Assembly: GCF_041053055.1 (NCBI RefSeq)
Contig: NZ_CP163443.1
Coordinates: 434,001 to 498,000, forward strand
Length of the DNA: 64,000 bases
Direction: 5' to 3'
Origin: Streptomyces sp. R41
GTDB lineage: Bacteria > Actinomycetota > Actinomycetes > Streptomycetales > Streptomycetaceae
Each line of letters begins with the position of its first letter. Position 1 is the stretch's first letter. Both the position numbers and the translations under genes were made by a program. The notes below the pieces were generated by a model. It was not told the origin of the DNA. It saw nothing but the letters and a program-made list of their open reading frames with translations, and did not search any database. Below are positions 1 to 7,969 of the stretch, piece after piece.

Positions 1-1324
1 TGGTGGAGTCGTTGAACAGCCGCTGGGTGACGTCCGTCCAGGAGGGCAGCTGCGCGAGACAGTAGTCCGTGAAGGCGTCGAAGCAGTCGGACAGGCCCGT
101 CCGGTCGGCCATCCAGTAGTTCATCTGGATGTTGATGTCGGTGTGGTAGTCGGCCATCCAGTCCGGGTCGTTGCCGTCCAGCCACGGGCCCTGGAGGCCC
201 ATCGGCAGGCTGCCACGCGATCCGGAGATCATGAGATAGCGGCCGAACTGCAGGTAGGCGGCTTCGAGTTCCGGGTCGGGGACATCGTCCCGATGCCGCG
301 CCTGCACCCGCTCCCAGGTGTCCAGTTCGCGCTGCGCTGCGGACGACGTACCGAGGTTGATGTCCAGCTGCCCGAACACGGCACGGAAGTCGGCGACATG
401 GGTGTGCAGCAGGGTGCTCGCCGAATGACCGGCCGCGTTCAGGACCTTGGTCCTGGCGAGGCGCTCCGGGACGACGGTCGGGTCGCGGAACTTCGCGGCC
501 GCGTCGGGTGCGTAGTTGGTGCCGCCGCTGAGGACGATGGTGAGGTCCTTGCAGCCGCTGAAGGCGATCGTCGTGCCGTCGACGCGGACCCTGCCGGTGG
601 TGCTGTAGGCGGTGACGGCGGCGCCGTACGTGAGGCCATTGGCGAAGGTGCCGCCGAACGACGCGTACCGTCCCGCGCTGTTGGCGGTGGTGGACTCGCC
701 GTGGGTGCCGGCGAGGGAGACGGTGCCGGTGTAGGAGCCGCCGCCCTGCTGGGAGAAGTACAGGACGATGGCGTCGTCGGGGCGGCTGGCGAAGATCTGC
801 CGCCGGTAGGTGACGCCCGAGAAGTCGTACGAGGTGCTGACCAGGCCCTGGGCCAGGTCGAGGGTGCGACGGTAGTTGTTGACGTTGCCCAGGTCGTGGT
901 CGGGGAGGGCGACGGTGAGCTTGGCGAGGAGCGTAAGGGAGCCGAAGTCTTCGCGGCCGTAGGGGAATTGGCCGTCGCTCTGCAGCTTGTCGTTGAGACC
1001 GCCGGTCCACAGGGTGGCGTCGGTGATCATCAGCAGTTCGCTGGAGGGGTCGTTGCTCGCGAGCGCCCCGAGGCGCCCGTTTCCGAGCGGCAGTCCCTGC
1101 TCGATCATCGAGTGGGAGGAGCCGGGAGCCTGCCACCACAGCTGGTTCTTCGCGGCGTCGGCCGCGGACAGCATGGGCGACTCGGTGGGGCGCAGGGGGG
1201 CCGCGGAGGCGGTGAAGGCGGGCAGACCGCCGAGTGCGGTGGCCGCGCCGGCAGCGGCGGCGAGGGCGAGGAAGCCTCTGCGGCTGGTTTTGTGATCGCG
1301 TTGTTCGGTGTGCTGGATGTCCAC
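1..1324 (-). CDS. GH95-family glycosidase (alpha-L-fucosidase/alpha-L-galactosidase type), 3' end outside window
   Basis: Likely a secreted exo-glycosidase removing terminal alpha-L-fucose or alpha-L-galactose. A Tat-like signal (SRRGFLAL followed by an Ala-rich stretch) precedes the family N-terminal signature NQLWW..APG..EQGLPLGNGRLGA; further in lies LQGPWLDGNDPDWMADY followed by HTDINIQMNYW, the GH95 active-site region. The usual form of that last motif is HTNIN, so the first Asn is Asp here. The reading frame runs off the left edge, so the acid/base region is unseen. I chose the GTG at 1324 because GGAG lies 9 nt upstream; an in-frame ATG at 1339 has no good ribosome site. It follows the GH27 gene on the same strand, consistent with joint use on galactose-bearing plant polysaccharide. 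Fucose versus L-galactose specificity cannot be settled. Confidence 0.85.
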   Translation of the reverse strand, partial: MDIQHTEQRDHKTSRRGFLALAAAAGAATALGGLPAFTASAAPLRPTESPMLSAADAAKNQLWWQAPGSSHSMIEQGLPLGNGRLGALASNDPSSELLMITDATLWTGGLNDKLQSDGQFPYGREDFGSLTLLAKLTVALPDHDLGNVNNYRRTLDLAQGLVSTSYDFSGVTYRRQIFASRPDDAIVLYFSQQGGGSYTGTVSLAGTHGESTTANSAGRYASFGGTFANGLTYGAAVTAYSTTGRVRVDGTTIAFSGCKDLTIVLSGGTNYAPDAAAKFRDPTVVPERLARTKVLNAAGHSASTLLHTHVADFRAVFGQLDINLGTSSAAQRELDTWERVQARHRDDVPDPELEAAYLQFGRYLMISGSRGSLPMGLQGPWLDGNDPDWMADYHTDINIQMNYWMADRTGLSDCFDAFTDYCLAQLPSWTDVTQRLFNDST

Positions 1325-1429
1325 TGTCGTGCACTCCATATCCGGGAACGGCTCGTGCGGGGGCAGCTCGTGAGAGAACGGTTCGTGAGGGAACGACGGC
1401 CGCGGGCCGTCAAGGTGGGTCGGCGCCCG

Positions 1430-1458
1430 CGGGGCCCGGGTCGTGTCACCGGGCCCCG
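1430..1458 (-). terminator. GC-rich hairpin after the GH27 gene
   Basis: Perfect 10-bp arms (CGGGGCCCGG / CCGGGCCCCG) with a 9-nt loop, about 30 bp past the GH27 stop and upstream of the GH95 start. There is no T-tract, which is common for Streptomyces terminators. It may only partly separate the two genes. Confidence 0.5.
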
Positions 1459-1487
1459 TGGGAGCAGGTCGGCCTGACCGAGATAGC

Positions 1488-3335
1488 TCAGTCGGACTGC
1501 GGGACGGCGATCCTGTCGATGTCGGGTGCGTATCCGCTGCCGCTGTCGAAGGTGATGGTGTTGGTGCCCGCCTTCAGTGCCAGCTGGACGCTGACGGTCT
1601 CGGCCGTGCTCCAGTCGCCGGTGGAGGGGAACTTCTCGCTGGTGCCGTTACCGCTGTTGGAGAAGACCGTCACCGAGCGGGGGTCGCCGCTGACGTAGGC
1701 GACCTTGACGGTGTAGATCCCGTCCTTCTTCACCGTGACGTCGTTGAACCGCAGCTTGCCACCGGAGTAGAGGTTGCCGACCTTCTTGGCGCCGGAGCAG
1801 TCGTCGCAGCCGGCGACGGAGGCGTTGCCCGACAGGGTGTTGGCCGCGTCCTCGGCCTCGTAGCTCGTGGTCGCCAGCGTGCTGCCGCCGGGCTTGATCG
1901 TGAACAGCCGTGAGCCGTGGGCGGGCAGCGCCTCGGTGATCTTGTTCTTGTAGGTCCCGAGGTTCGCCTTGTTCCACAGGTCGCGCACGGAGGCGTTGCC
2001 GGTGAAGCCGAAGGAGGCCCAGTGCGCGGTGACGGAGGCGGGCGAGTCGCCGAGGTTGAACAGGGCGACGGTGTAGCTGCCGTCGGCGTTCTTGGTGCCC
2101 CAGACCTGCTGGTCGCCGACCGGGGTGACCGGACGCGCGACGGGCGAGTCGTTCTGGTCGACGGCGATGACCTCCTTGTTGGTGAGCAGGGAGACGCCGT
2201 AGCCGTCCAGCTTGGTGATGTCGTCACCGGTGAACAGGGGCGACTTGTTGATGGCCCACAGGGTCATGTAGCTCTGCCGCTCGGCCTTGGTGAGGCCGTC
2301 CATCTCGCCGTTGCCGACATCGATGGCGTCGAGGTCGTTCCAGCCTCCCGGGCCTGCCTTGCTGCTCCACGCGGGGGCGTCGTCCCAGCGGTCGTTGACC
2401 GAGTTCTCCCAAGTGACAAGGGTGTTGCAGTAGCACTCGACATCGGTGTCGATGCGCCAGCCGTTGGAGTACTTCTTCCAGTCGGCGGCGTGGCCGATGT
2501 CCAGCGACCAGGAGAGTTCGAGGTGGATCGGGCGACCGGCGGTGGCGATGGCCTTCTGCCAGGCGGCGACGTCGGGGACGTTGTCGTAGTTGTCACCGGA
2601 CTTGAACGAGCCCGGGCCCACCCCGTCCAGCTTGAGGAAGTCGTAGCCCCAGTCGGCGAACTGCTGCGCCTGAGAGTCGATGTACTTCTGCGCACAGGGG
2701 TTGTCGAAGTCGATCTTGTAGGCGTTGTCCCAGCCGTTGGTGGTGCGCAGGTCCGAGTAGACGATGTCGGCGGTGGTGCAGCCGGGGGCGTTCCAGATCG
2801 GCGTCTTGCCGTCGCCGTACGCCCCCTTCTCCAGGCCGACGGGCAGGTAGATGCCGGCCTTGAGGCCCTTGGAGTGGATGTGGTCGGCGACCGACTTCAT
2901 GCCGTGGGGGAAGCGGACCGGGTCGGGCGTCTGCCGGCCGTACTGGTCGAAGCCGGTCTTCCAGTTCTTGTCCATCCACCAGCCGGCGTCGATGTTGACA
3001 TGGTCGTAGCCGTACTTCTTCAGCTTGGCGGCGAGGGCGTCCGTCTGCTTCAGGACGTTCGCCTCGGTGAGGTAGCTGTAGTCGCCGTCCGGGTTGAGGC
3101 CCGGGTACTTCGACGACTGCATGCTCCAACTCGACCAGCCCATGTACGGCTTGGCGGCGATCGAAGCGGCGGTGGTGGTGTCGGCCTGAACGGCCGGGGC
3201 GTTGGTGTCGGCCTGGGCGGCCGGCACGGCCGTCGCGACGCCCGCGGTGAGGGCGAGGACAAGCACTGTTCTTATGGAGCGGCGGCCGGAGCGCGGGACG
3301 GCTCCGGGCATGGCGAAATACGAGGATGACCGCAT
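1488..3335 (-). CDS. Secreted GH27 alpha-galactosidase with C-terminal CBM35
   Basis: A 615-aa exported retaining glycosidase expected to release alpha-D-galactose (or beta-L-arabinopyranose, a known GH27 alternative). A signal peptide covers about residues 1-42. The GH27 barrel begins at KPYMGWSSWS (62-71) and has the nucleophile region FLKLDGVGPG (Asp237), the acid/base region WRIDTDV (Asp298) and GGWNDLDAIDVGNG. Residues about 485-613 form a CBM35 (SYEAEDA near its start, C..C near VGNLYSGG, APDIDRIAV at its end), a calcium-dependent sugar-binding module. AGGAGG lies 8 nt before the ATG. It lies 78 bp downstream of the permease genes on the same strand, so it is probably part of the ROK-controlled operon. 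Confidence 0.93.
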   Translation of the reverse strand: MRSSSYFAMPGAVPRSGRRSIRTVLVLALTAGVATAVPAAQADTNAPAVQADTTTAASIAAKPYMGWSSWSMQSSKYPGLNPDGDYSYLTEANVLKQTDALAAKLKKYGYDHVNIDAGWWMDKNWKTGFDQYGRQTPDPVRFPHGMKSVADHIHSKGLKAGIYLPVGLEKGAYGDGKTPIWNAPGCTTADIVYSDLRTTNGWDNAYKIDFDNPCAQKYIDSQAQQFADWGYDFLKLDGVGPGSFKSGDNYDNVPDVAAWQKAIATAGRPIHLELSWSLDIGHAADWKKYSNGWRIDTDVECYCNTLVTWENSVNDRWDDAPAWSSKAGPGGWNDLDAIDVGNGEMDGLTKAERQSYMTLWAINKSPLFTGDDITKLDGYGVSLLTNKEVIAVDQNDSPVARPVTPVGDQQVWGTKNADGSYTVALFNLGDSPASVTAHWASFGFTGNASVRDLWNKANLGTYKNKITEALPAHGSRLFTIKPGGSTLATTSYEAEDAANTLSGNASVAGCDDCSGAKKVGNLYSGGKLRFNDVTVKKDGIYTVKVAYVSGDPRSVTVFSNSGNGTSEKFPSTGDWSTAETVSVQLALKAGTNTITFDSGSGYAPDIDRIAVPQSD

Positions 3336-3413
3336 GGGTCGGACCTCCTGGGACGGTGTCAGCGGGGGTGGTGAAGACGCGGGGGGCGGCTCGTGCTCCG
3401 GTGTTCTGTCGGC

Positions 3414-4331
3414 TCAGCCCTTGCCCGAGCCGATGGTGAGTCCGCTGATGAACTGGCGCTGGAGCGCGAAGTACACCAGCAGCGTGGGGATCGCGGTCAT
3501 CAAGGCACCGGCCGCGATGAGGTTGGGATTGGTGAAGTACGCACCCTGCAGGTTGGCCAGGGCGGAGGTGATCGGGCGCTTGTCGCCGCTCTCGATCAAC
3601 GCGAGCGGCCAGAAGAAGTCGTTGTAGATCCAGATCGATTCGAGCGTCGCGAGGGCGGCGAACGCCGGGCGGCACAGCGGCAGGATGATCTGGAAGAACT
3701 GCCGCCAGACGGGAGCGCCGTCGACGAGCGCGGCCTCGGAGATCTCCTTGGGGATCGTCTTCATGTAGTTGCTGAGGACGAAGGTGCAGAAGCCGGACTG
3801 GTAGGCGATGTGGATCGCGATGATGCCCCAGGCCGAGTTGTAGAGGAGGAGCGAGTCGCTCATCCACTGCGGCAGCGGGACGAGGAGGTAGAGCCGGTAC
3901 AGGGGGGTGATGAGGACCTGTGCCGGGAGCAGGTTGCCCGCGGTGAAGAGCATCAGCAGGACGATGTTCCAGCGGAAGTCGAAGCGGGAGACGAAGAAGG
4001 CGACGGCTGCCGAGAACAACAGTGTGCCGAGGACCGAAGGGACGGTGATGAGAACGGAGTTCCAGAAGAAGTGCGGCATCCCGGACTGGTTCCAGGCGTC
4101 CGTGAAGTTGCCGAGGCTCAGACTGCGCGGCCAGGAGAGATAGCCGTGCTTGGCCGTGTCCGAGTAGGGGCGCAGCGAGGTGTACACGGCCCACAGGAGC
4201 GGGACGAGCCAGAGCAGGGCGATGCCCGCGAGCATCAGATGGCGGCCGGTCTGGCGCCGGGGCGCCGAAGTGGTCTTCCGCGTCTGGGACTCACGCACCC
4301 GGGAGGTGGGCCGCGTCACCGTCGTGGTCAC
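3414..4331 (-). CDS. CUT1 sugar ABC transporter permease (MalG type)
   Basis: A 305-aa inner-membrane permease, second of the pair, for import of an oligosaccharide, probably an alpha-galactoside given the neighbours. It has about six hydrophobic helices starting at HLMLAGIALLWLVPLLW and the EAA loop ISEAALVDGAPVWRQFFQIILP, which contacts the cytoplasmic ATPase. The GTG start overlaps the upstream permease stop by 4 bp (GTGA), so the two are translationally coupled. No ATPase gene is nearby; Streptomyces CUT1 importers usually share MsiK encoded elsewhere. Confidence 0.93.
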   Translation of the reverse strand: MTTTVTRPTSRVRESQTRKTTSAPRRQTGRHLMLAGIALLWLVPLLWAVYTSLRPYSDTAKHGYLSWPRSLSLGNFTDAWNQSGMPHFFWNSVLITVPSVLGTLLFSAAVAFFVSRFDFRWNIVLLMLFTAGNLLPAQVLITPLYRLYLLVPLPQWMSDSLLLYNSAWGIIAIHIAYQSGFCTFVLSNYMKTIPKEISEAALVDGAPVWRQFFQIILPLCRPAFAALATLESIWIYNDFFWPLALIESGDKRPITSALANLQGAYFTNPNLIAAGALMTAIPTLLVYFALQRQFISGLTIGSGKG

Positions 4332-5248
4332 TGGTCCTCCTTGCGGAAGGTCTGGACGAGGAAGGTCCCGATGGCGGCCAGGGAGACCAGGAGCAGGACG
4401 ACCGCGAGGGCGGAGCCGTAACCGATGTGACTGGACTCGCCGATGATGTTGTCGGTGATGAGGAGGGACAGCAGCTCCATGCCGGGCTTGCTGCCGACGC
4501 CGCCGCCGAGGACGTACACGATGTCGAAGGCCCGCAGGGACTCCATGACCGTGACGACGAGGATGATGATGTTGACCGGTTTCAGGGCCGGGAAGACCAC
4601 GCGCAGGAACGTCTGGCGGCCGTTGGCGCCGTCGAGCGCGGCGGCTTCCTTCAGCGCCGGGTCGAAGCCCTTCAGCCCTGCCAGGTAGAGGATCATGATG
4701 TAGCCGGTGTGCCGCCAGCCGGAGGCGATCAGGACGGCCCACAGGTTGAGGTCGGGGTTGCCGAGCCAGTCGATGTGGTGGCCCGAGCCGGCCGCGTTCA
4801 GGATGCCGTTGAGGAGTCCGGTGTCCGGGTTGTAGATGATCTCCCAGATGAAGCCGACGACGGCCAGGGAGAGCACCATCGGCAGGAAGATCGCGGTCTG
4901 GTAGATCCTCGTGAAGCGGATCTTCCGGTCGAGCTGGTAGGCGAGGAAGATGCCGAACGGCGTGGGCAGCAGGGCCGTGAACAGCAGCCAGATCACGTTG
5001 TGCCGCACCGCGGGCCAGAACGGCGGGTAGTTGGTGAAGATCTCCTTGTAGTTGTCCAGGCCGATCCAGTGGATGTCGGCCAGCTCGATGCCGTCCCAGG
5101 TGGTGAAGGACAGCCCCAGGGAGGCCAGTGCGGGCAGCCAGACGAAGAAGAGCAGGGCGGCGAGCGGGATGCCGATGATGACGGTGAGGAAGATCCGGTC
5201 GCCGGGACCGAGACGGCGAGGGCGAGTCCGGGGCGTGGCGGAGGACAC
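4328..5248 (-). CDS. CUT1 sugar ABC transporter permease (MalF type)
   Basis: A 306-aa permease partner of the MalG-type gene. It opens with a basic stretch, then GDRIFLTVIIGIPLAALLFFVWLPAL, several further helices, and the EAA loop LKEAAALDGANGRQTFLRVVFP. I start it at the GTG at 5248, which has GGAAAGG upstream and lies 26 nt after the binding-protein stop. A longer ATG reading from 5353 would overlap the binding protein and adds residues unlike a permease N-terminus. Substrate is inferred from the GH27/GH36 neighbours. Confidence 0.92.
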   Translation of the reverse strand: MSSATPRTRPRRLGPGDRIFLTVIIGIPLAALLFFVWLPALASLGLSFTTWDGIELADIHWIGLDNYKEIFTNYPPFWPAVRHNVIWLLFTALLPTPFGIFLAYQLDRKIRFTRIYQTAIFLPMVLSLAVVGFIWEIIYNPDTGLLNGILNAAGSGHHIDWLGNPDLNLWAVLIASGWRHTGYIMILYLAGLKGFDPALKEAAALDGANGRQTFLRVVFPALKPVNIIILVVTVMESLRAFDIVYVLGGGVGSKPGMELLSLLITDNIIGESSHIGYGSALAVVLLLVSLAAIGTFLVQTFRKEDQ

Positions 5249-5274
5249 GGTGGGTGCGACCTTTCCGGTCCTGG

Positions 5275-6588
5275 TCAGGCAGTGAAGAAACGCGAGCGCT
5301 GGGACTCGATCTTCTTCAGCGTGCCGGAGCCGTCGTCGGGGTGGCCGAGCCATTCGGTCAGGCCCGGCAGGACGACGGTGGAGATGAAGCCGGGGTCGCT
5401 GTCGCGGTCCGCGAACTGACTGATGTGCTTCGCGGAGGCGATGAGGTCGGCGGACTTCTTCTGGAGTGCGTTGTACGAGTCCGTCTTGGCCTGTTCGTTG
5501 ACGGCGAGGTTGCTCGGGTCGACGCCCATGTACAGCTCTTCGGCCTGGGCGCCGCCGAGGAACTCGAGGAGCTTCTTGGCGCCGTCCTCGTTCTTGGGCC
5601 TGCGGCTGAGCATGAAGCCGTCGGTCGGTGCCTCGACGGCGTCCTGTCCGTGGGTGGCGTCGATCTCGGGGAAGGGGAAGAAGTCGATGTCGGCGCGTAT
5701 CTTCTCGTCGGTGATCTGCTGGCCGAGGAAGAGCCCGATGACGGCCATGCCGGACTTCTTGTCGAGCAGGGACTGGGCGGCGTCCTGCCAGGAACGGCCG
5801 CCGGCGCTCGGCTGGTAGTAGGGGGTCAGCTCACGCCACAGGTCGAGGACGGCGACGGTGCGCTTGTCGGTCCAGGAGACCTTGCCGCGCATCAGGGACA
5901 TGTGGAAGTCGTAGCCGTTGGCCCTGAGGTCGAGGTAGTCGAAGGCGCCGAGGATGCTCCAGCTGTCGCCGCCGCCGTATCCGGAGGCGATCGGGGCGAG
6001 GCCGTCCTTCTTCATGCGCTTGGCGAGCGCGATGAACTCGCCCCACTTCTGCGGGACTTGGTAGCCGCGCTCCTTGAACAGGCTCTTTCGGTAGAACACG
6101 GCCCACGGGTAGTTGTACAGCGGCACGAAGTAGTACTTGCCGTCCTCGCCGCGCGAGAGCTGCTTGGTGGCGTCGCTGAAGCCGGCGCCGATCTTGTCCC
6201 ACACGTCGTCGAGGGGGCTGCAGAGCTGCTTCTTGGCGAAGTACTGCATGCGGTAGCCCGCGAACCAGGTGAAGACGTCGTCCGGGGTGCCCTGAAGGTA
6301 GGTGGAGATGCTCTTCTGGAAGGTGTCGTGGTCGACGGTGTTCGTCTTCACCTTCAGCCCGCTGTCCTTGGCGAATGCCTCGGTCACTGCGGCGTAGGCC
6401 TTCTTGGGGGTGGCGTCGGCGCCGTTGGATCCGAAGGTCACCGTCTTCGGGTCGGCGCCCGCCCCACTGCCGCAGGCGCTCAGGACGGGTGCCCCCAGTG
6501 CGGCCGCACCGAGTCCGAACAGCCCACCGACCACTCCGCGCCGACCCGGGCCACGCGCAGCCAGGTGATGGCGGCTCTGCTGCGTCAT
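5275..6588 (-). CDS. Extracellular sugar-binding lipoprotein of the CUT1 importer
   Basis: A 437-aa solute-binding protein that captures sugar outside the membrane for the two permeases. An Arg-rich N-terminus (GRRGVVGG) leads to a lipobox LSAC with acylated Cys39; the Arg pair suggests Tat export. The mature part has the SBP family-1 pattern: AYAAVTEAFAKDSGLKVK, TPDDVFTWFAGYR, VPLYNYPWAVFYRKSLF, then PTDGFMLSRRPKNEDGAKKLLEFL. GAGGAG lies 5 nt before the ATG. It begins 18 nt after the ROK gene stop, so it may share that transcript. Confidence 0.94.
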   Translation of the reverse strand: MTQQSRHHLAARGPGRRGVVGGLFGLGAAALGAPVLSACGSGAGADPKTVTFGSNGADATPKKAYAAVTEAFAKDSGLKVKTNTVDHDTFQKSISTYLQGTPDDVFTWFAGYRMQYFAKKQLCSPLDDVWDKIGAGFSDATKQLSRGEDGKYYFVPLYNYPWAVFYRKSLFKERGYQVPQKWGEFIALAKRMKKDGLAPIASGYGGGDSWSILGAFDYLDLRANGYDFHMSLMRGKVSWTDKRTVAVLDLWRELTPYYQPSAGGRSWQDAAQSLLDKKSGMAVIGLFLGQQITDEKIRADIDFFPFPEIDATHGQDAVEAPTDGFMLSRRPKNEDGAKKLLEFLGGAQAEELYMGVDPSNLAVNEQAKTDSYNALQKKSADLIASAKHISQFADRDSDPGFISTVVLPGLTEWLGHPDDGSGTLKKIESQRSRFFTA

Positions 6589-6606
6589 CGTTACTCCTCG
6601 TGCGTG

Positions 6607-7785
6607 CTAGTACGTGTCTGATCTGATGAAGGACTGGATCGCGGTGGCCGCGGCCCCGCGCGCCCACTCCTCGAAGGGCAGCGGGCGGGTCTGCACGTCG
6701 CACCGCGCGGCCGATCCGAAGGCGGCCGCGGCGAACGCGTCGCGGATCTGCTCGGCGAAGAGGTCGTAGGCGGCCAGGCCCTCGCCCGAGATGATCACCC
6801 GCTCGGGGCCGAGCAGGTTGGCCACGGTCGCGATGCCGCGCCCGATCGCCTCCCCCGCCCGCGCGTACACTTCCCGCGCTCCGGGGTCGCCGTCGTGGGC
6901 CAGGTCCAAGGCCGCGGCGGCGTCGGCGACTTGGACGCCCGTCACCTCCCGGACCTTGCCGACGATCGCCGAGTCCGCGGCGATCGCCTCGACACAGCCG
7001 CGGTTGCCGCAGTGGCAGAGGGGACCGGCCGGGTCGATGGCGACGTGCCCGATCTCGCCGGCCACACCGTGGGCTCCCGACACGACCTGACCGTGCACCA
7101 CCAGGCCGCAGCCGATGCCCGCGCCGACGGTCACCACCGCGAAGTCGGACAGTCCCACTCCGGCGCCGAACCACTGCTCGGCGACGGTCAGGGCCCTGAC
7201 GTCGTTGTCGACGGTGACCGGCAACCCTGTGGTCATCGCGGCCAGTTCGGCGAGCGGGACGTCGCGCCACTCCAGAAAGGGCGAGTAGCGCACCACTCCG
7301 GCCGCACGGTCCACGTCGCCGGACACCGCGATGCCCAGCCCCTGGACCCGCACCCCGAAGCCGTCGGCCTCGGTCAGCAGTTCCTGGACGAGCGCCGCGG
7401 TCGAGGCCAGCACCGCTGTGGGGTCGTGGGTGGTGAGCGGCACGTGCCGGGCGACCCTGATGCGGCAGCAAAGGTCCGTGAGTACGGCGATCAGTTCGTC
7501 GCCCGTCATCTTGACGCCGATGAACAGCGCCCTGCCTCCGTCGACCAGCACCGGGTTGGCGGGGCGCCCGAGGGAGGGCTGCCGCGCGTCCTCGGCGACA
7601 TCCTCCAGGAGGTAACCGGCCTCGATCAGCGGCCTGACCGCCTTGGTGACCGCCGCCGCCGACAGCCGCGTCCGTGCGGCTATCTCCGATCGCGTGAGCG
7701 GGCCGTGCGACAGCACGGTGGTGAAGATCTGGGAAGCGGCCGGCGTGTGAGCCGGGAACGCCTCGGTACGAGAGGTCGAGCGCAT
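6607..7785 (-). CDS. ROK-family transcriptional repressor
   Basis: A 392-aa XylR/NagC-type regulator. Residues about 15-75 are a winged helix (LTRSEIAARTRLSAAAVTKAV); the rest is the sugar-kinase-like ROK fold, with the ROK signature GAHGVAGEIGHVAI and the zinc motif CHCGNRGCVE. It probably represses the importer and glycosidase genes until galactose or an alpha-galactoside binds. It heads the minus-strand sugar gene run and is divergent from the GH36 gene, so it likely acts on the shared 184-bp intergenic region. Confidence 0.93.
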   Translation of the reverse strand: MRSTSRTEAFPAHTPAASQIFTTVLSHGPLTRSEIAARTRLSAAAVTKAVRPLIEAGYLLEDVAEDARQPSLGRPANPVLVDGGRALFIGVKMTGDELIAVLTDLCCRIRVARHVPLTTHDPTAVLASTAALVQELLTEADGFGVRVQGLGIAVSGDVDRAAGVVRYSPFLEWRDVPLAELAAMTTGLPVTVDNDVRALTVAEQWFGAGVGLSDFAVVTVGAGIGCGLVVHGQVVSGAHGVAGEIGHVAIDPAGPLCHCGNRGCVEAIAADSAIVGKVREVTGVQVADAAAALDLAHDGDPGAREVYARAGEAIGRGIATVANLLGPERVIISGEGLAAYDLFAEQIRDAFAAAAFGSAARCDVQTRPLPFEEWARGAAATAIQSFIRSDTY

Positions 7786-7791
7786 GGCCGG

Positions 7792-7820
7792 AACCTAAGT
7801 CCCTTATTTTCTGCTGTCAA
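7792..7820 (-). promoter_or_regulatory. Sigma70-type promoter of the ROK gene, probably leaderless
   Basis: On the minus strand TTGACA (7820-7815) is followed by a 17-bp spacer and TAGGTT (7797-7792). The -10 ends only 6 nt before the ROK ATG, so transcription would begin at or next to the start codon. The match to the -35 consensus is exact. Confidence 0.6.
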
Positions 7821-7895
7821 TGAAAGAAACAGGATTATCTTGAGGACCCCCTCTGATGGGCATGCAGCCTGCAAATGGCAGATACACGCGAGGTG

Positions 7896-7924
7896 TTGAC
7901 ATGTGATCGAAGGTCGCGGTTGGC
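7896..7924 (+). promoter_or_regulatory. -35-like TTGACA upstream of the GH36 gene
   Basis: TTGACA at 7896-7901 points toward the GH36 gene. At 17-18 bp spacing the -10 position reads GTTGGC or TTGGCT, a poor match, so activation or another sigma factor may be needed. The rest of the divergent region shows no strong palindrome that I would call a ROK operator. Confidence 0.3.
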
Positions 7925-7969
7925 TTTCGAACATCTCGTGGCACTACCGGAACGTGAGGACCCCTGTCG

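Noticed and set aside
1917..3329. Long plus-strand ORF opposite the GH27 gene
   Set aside because: A Val/Gly/Asp/Arg-rich shadow frame typical of high-GC DNA. The minus-strand frame has a signal peptide, GH27 motifs and a CBM.
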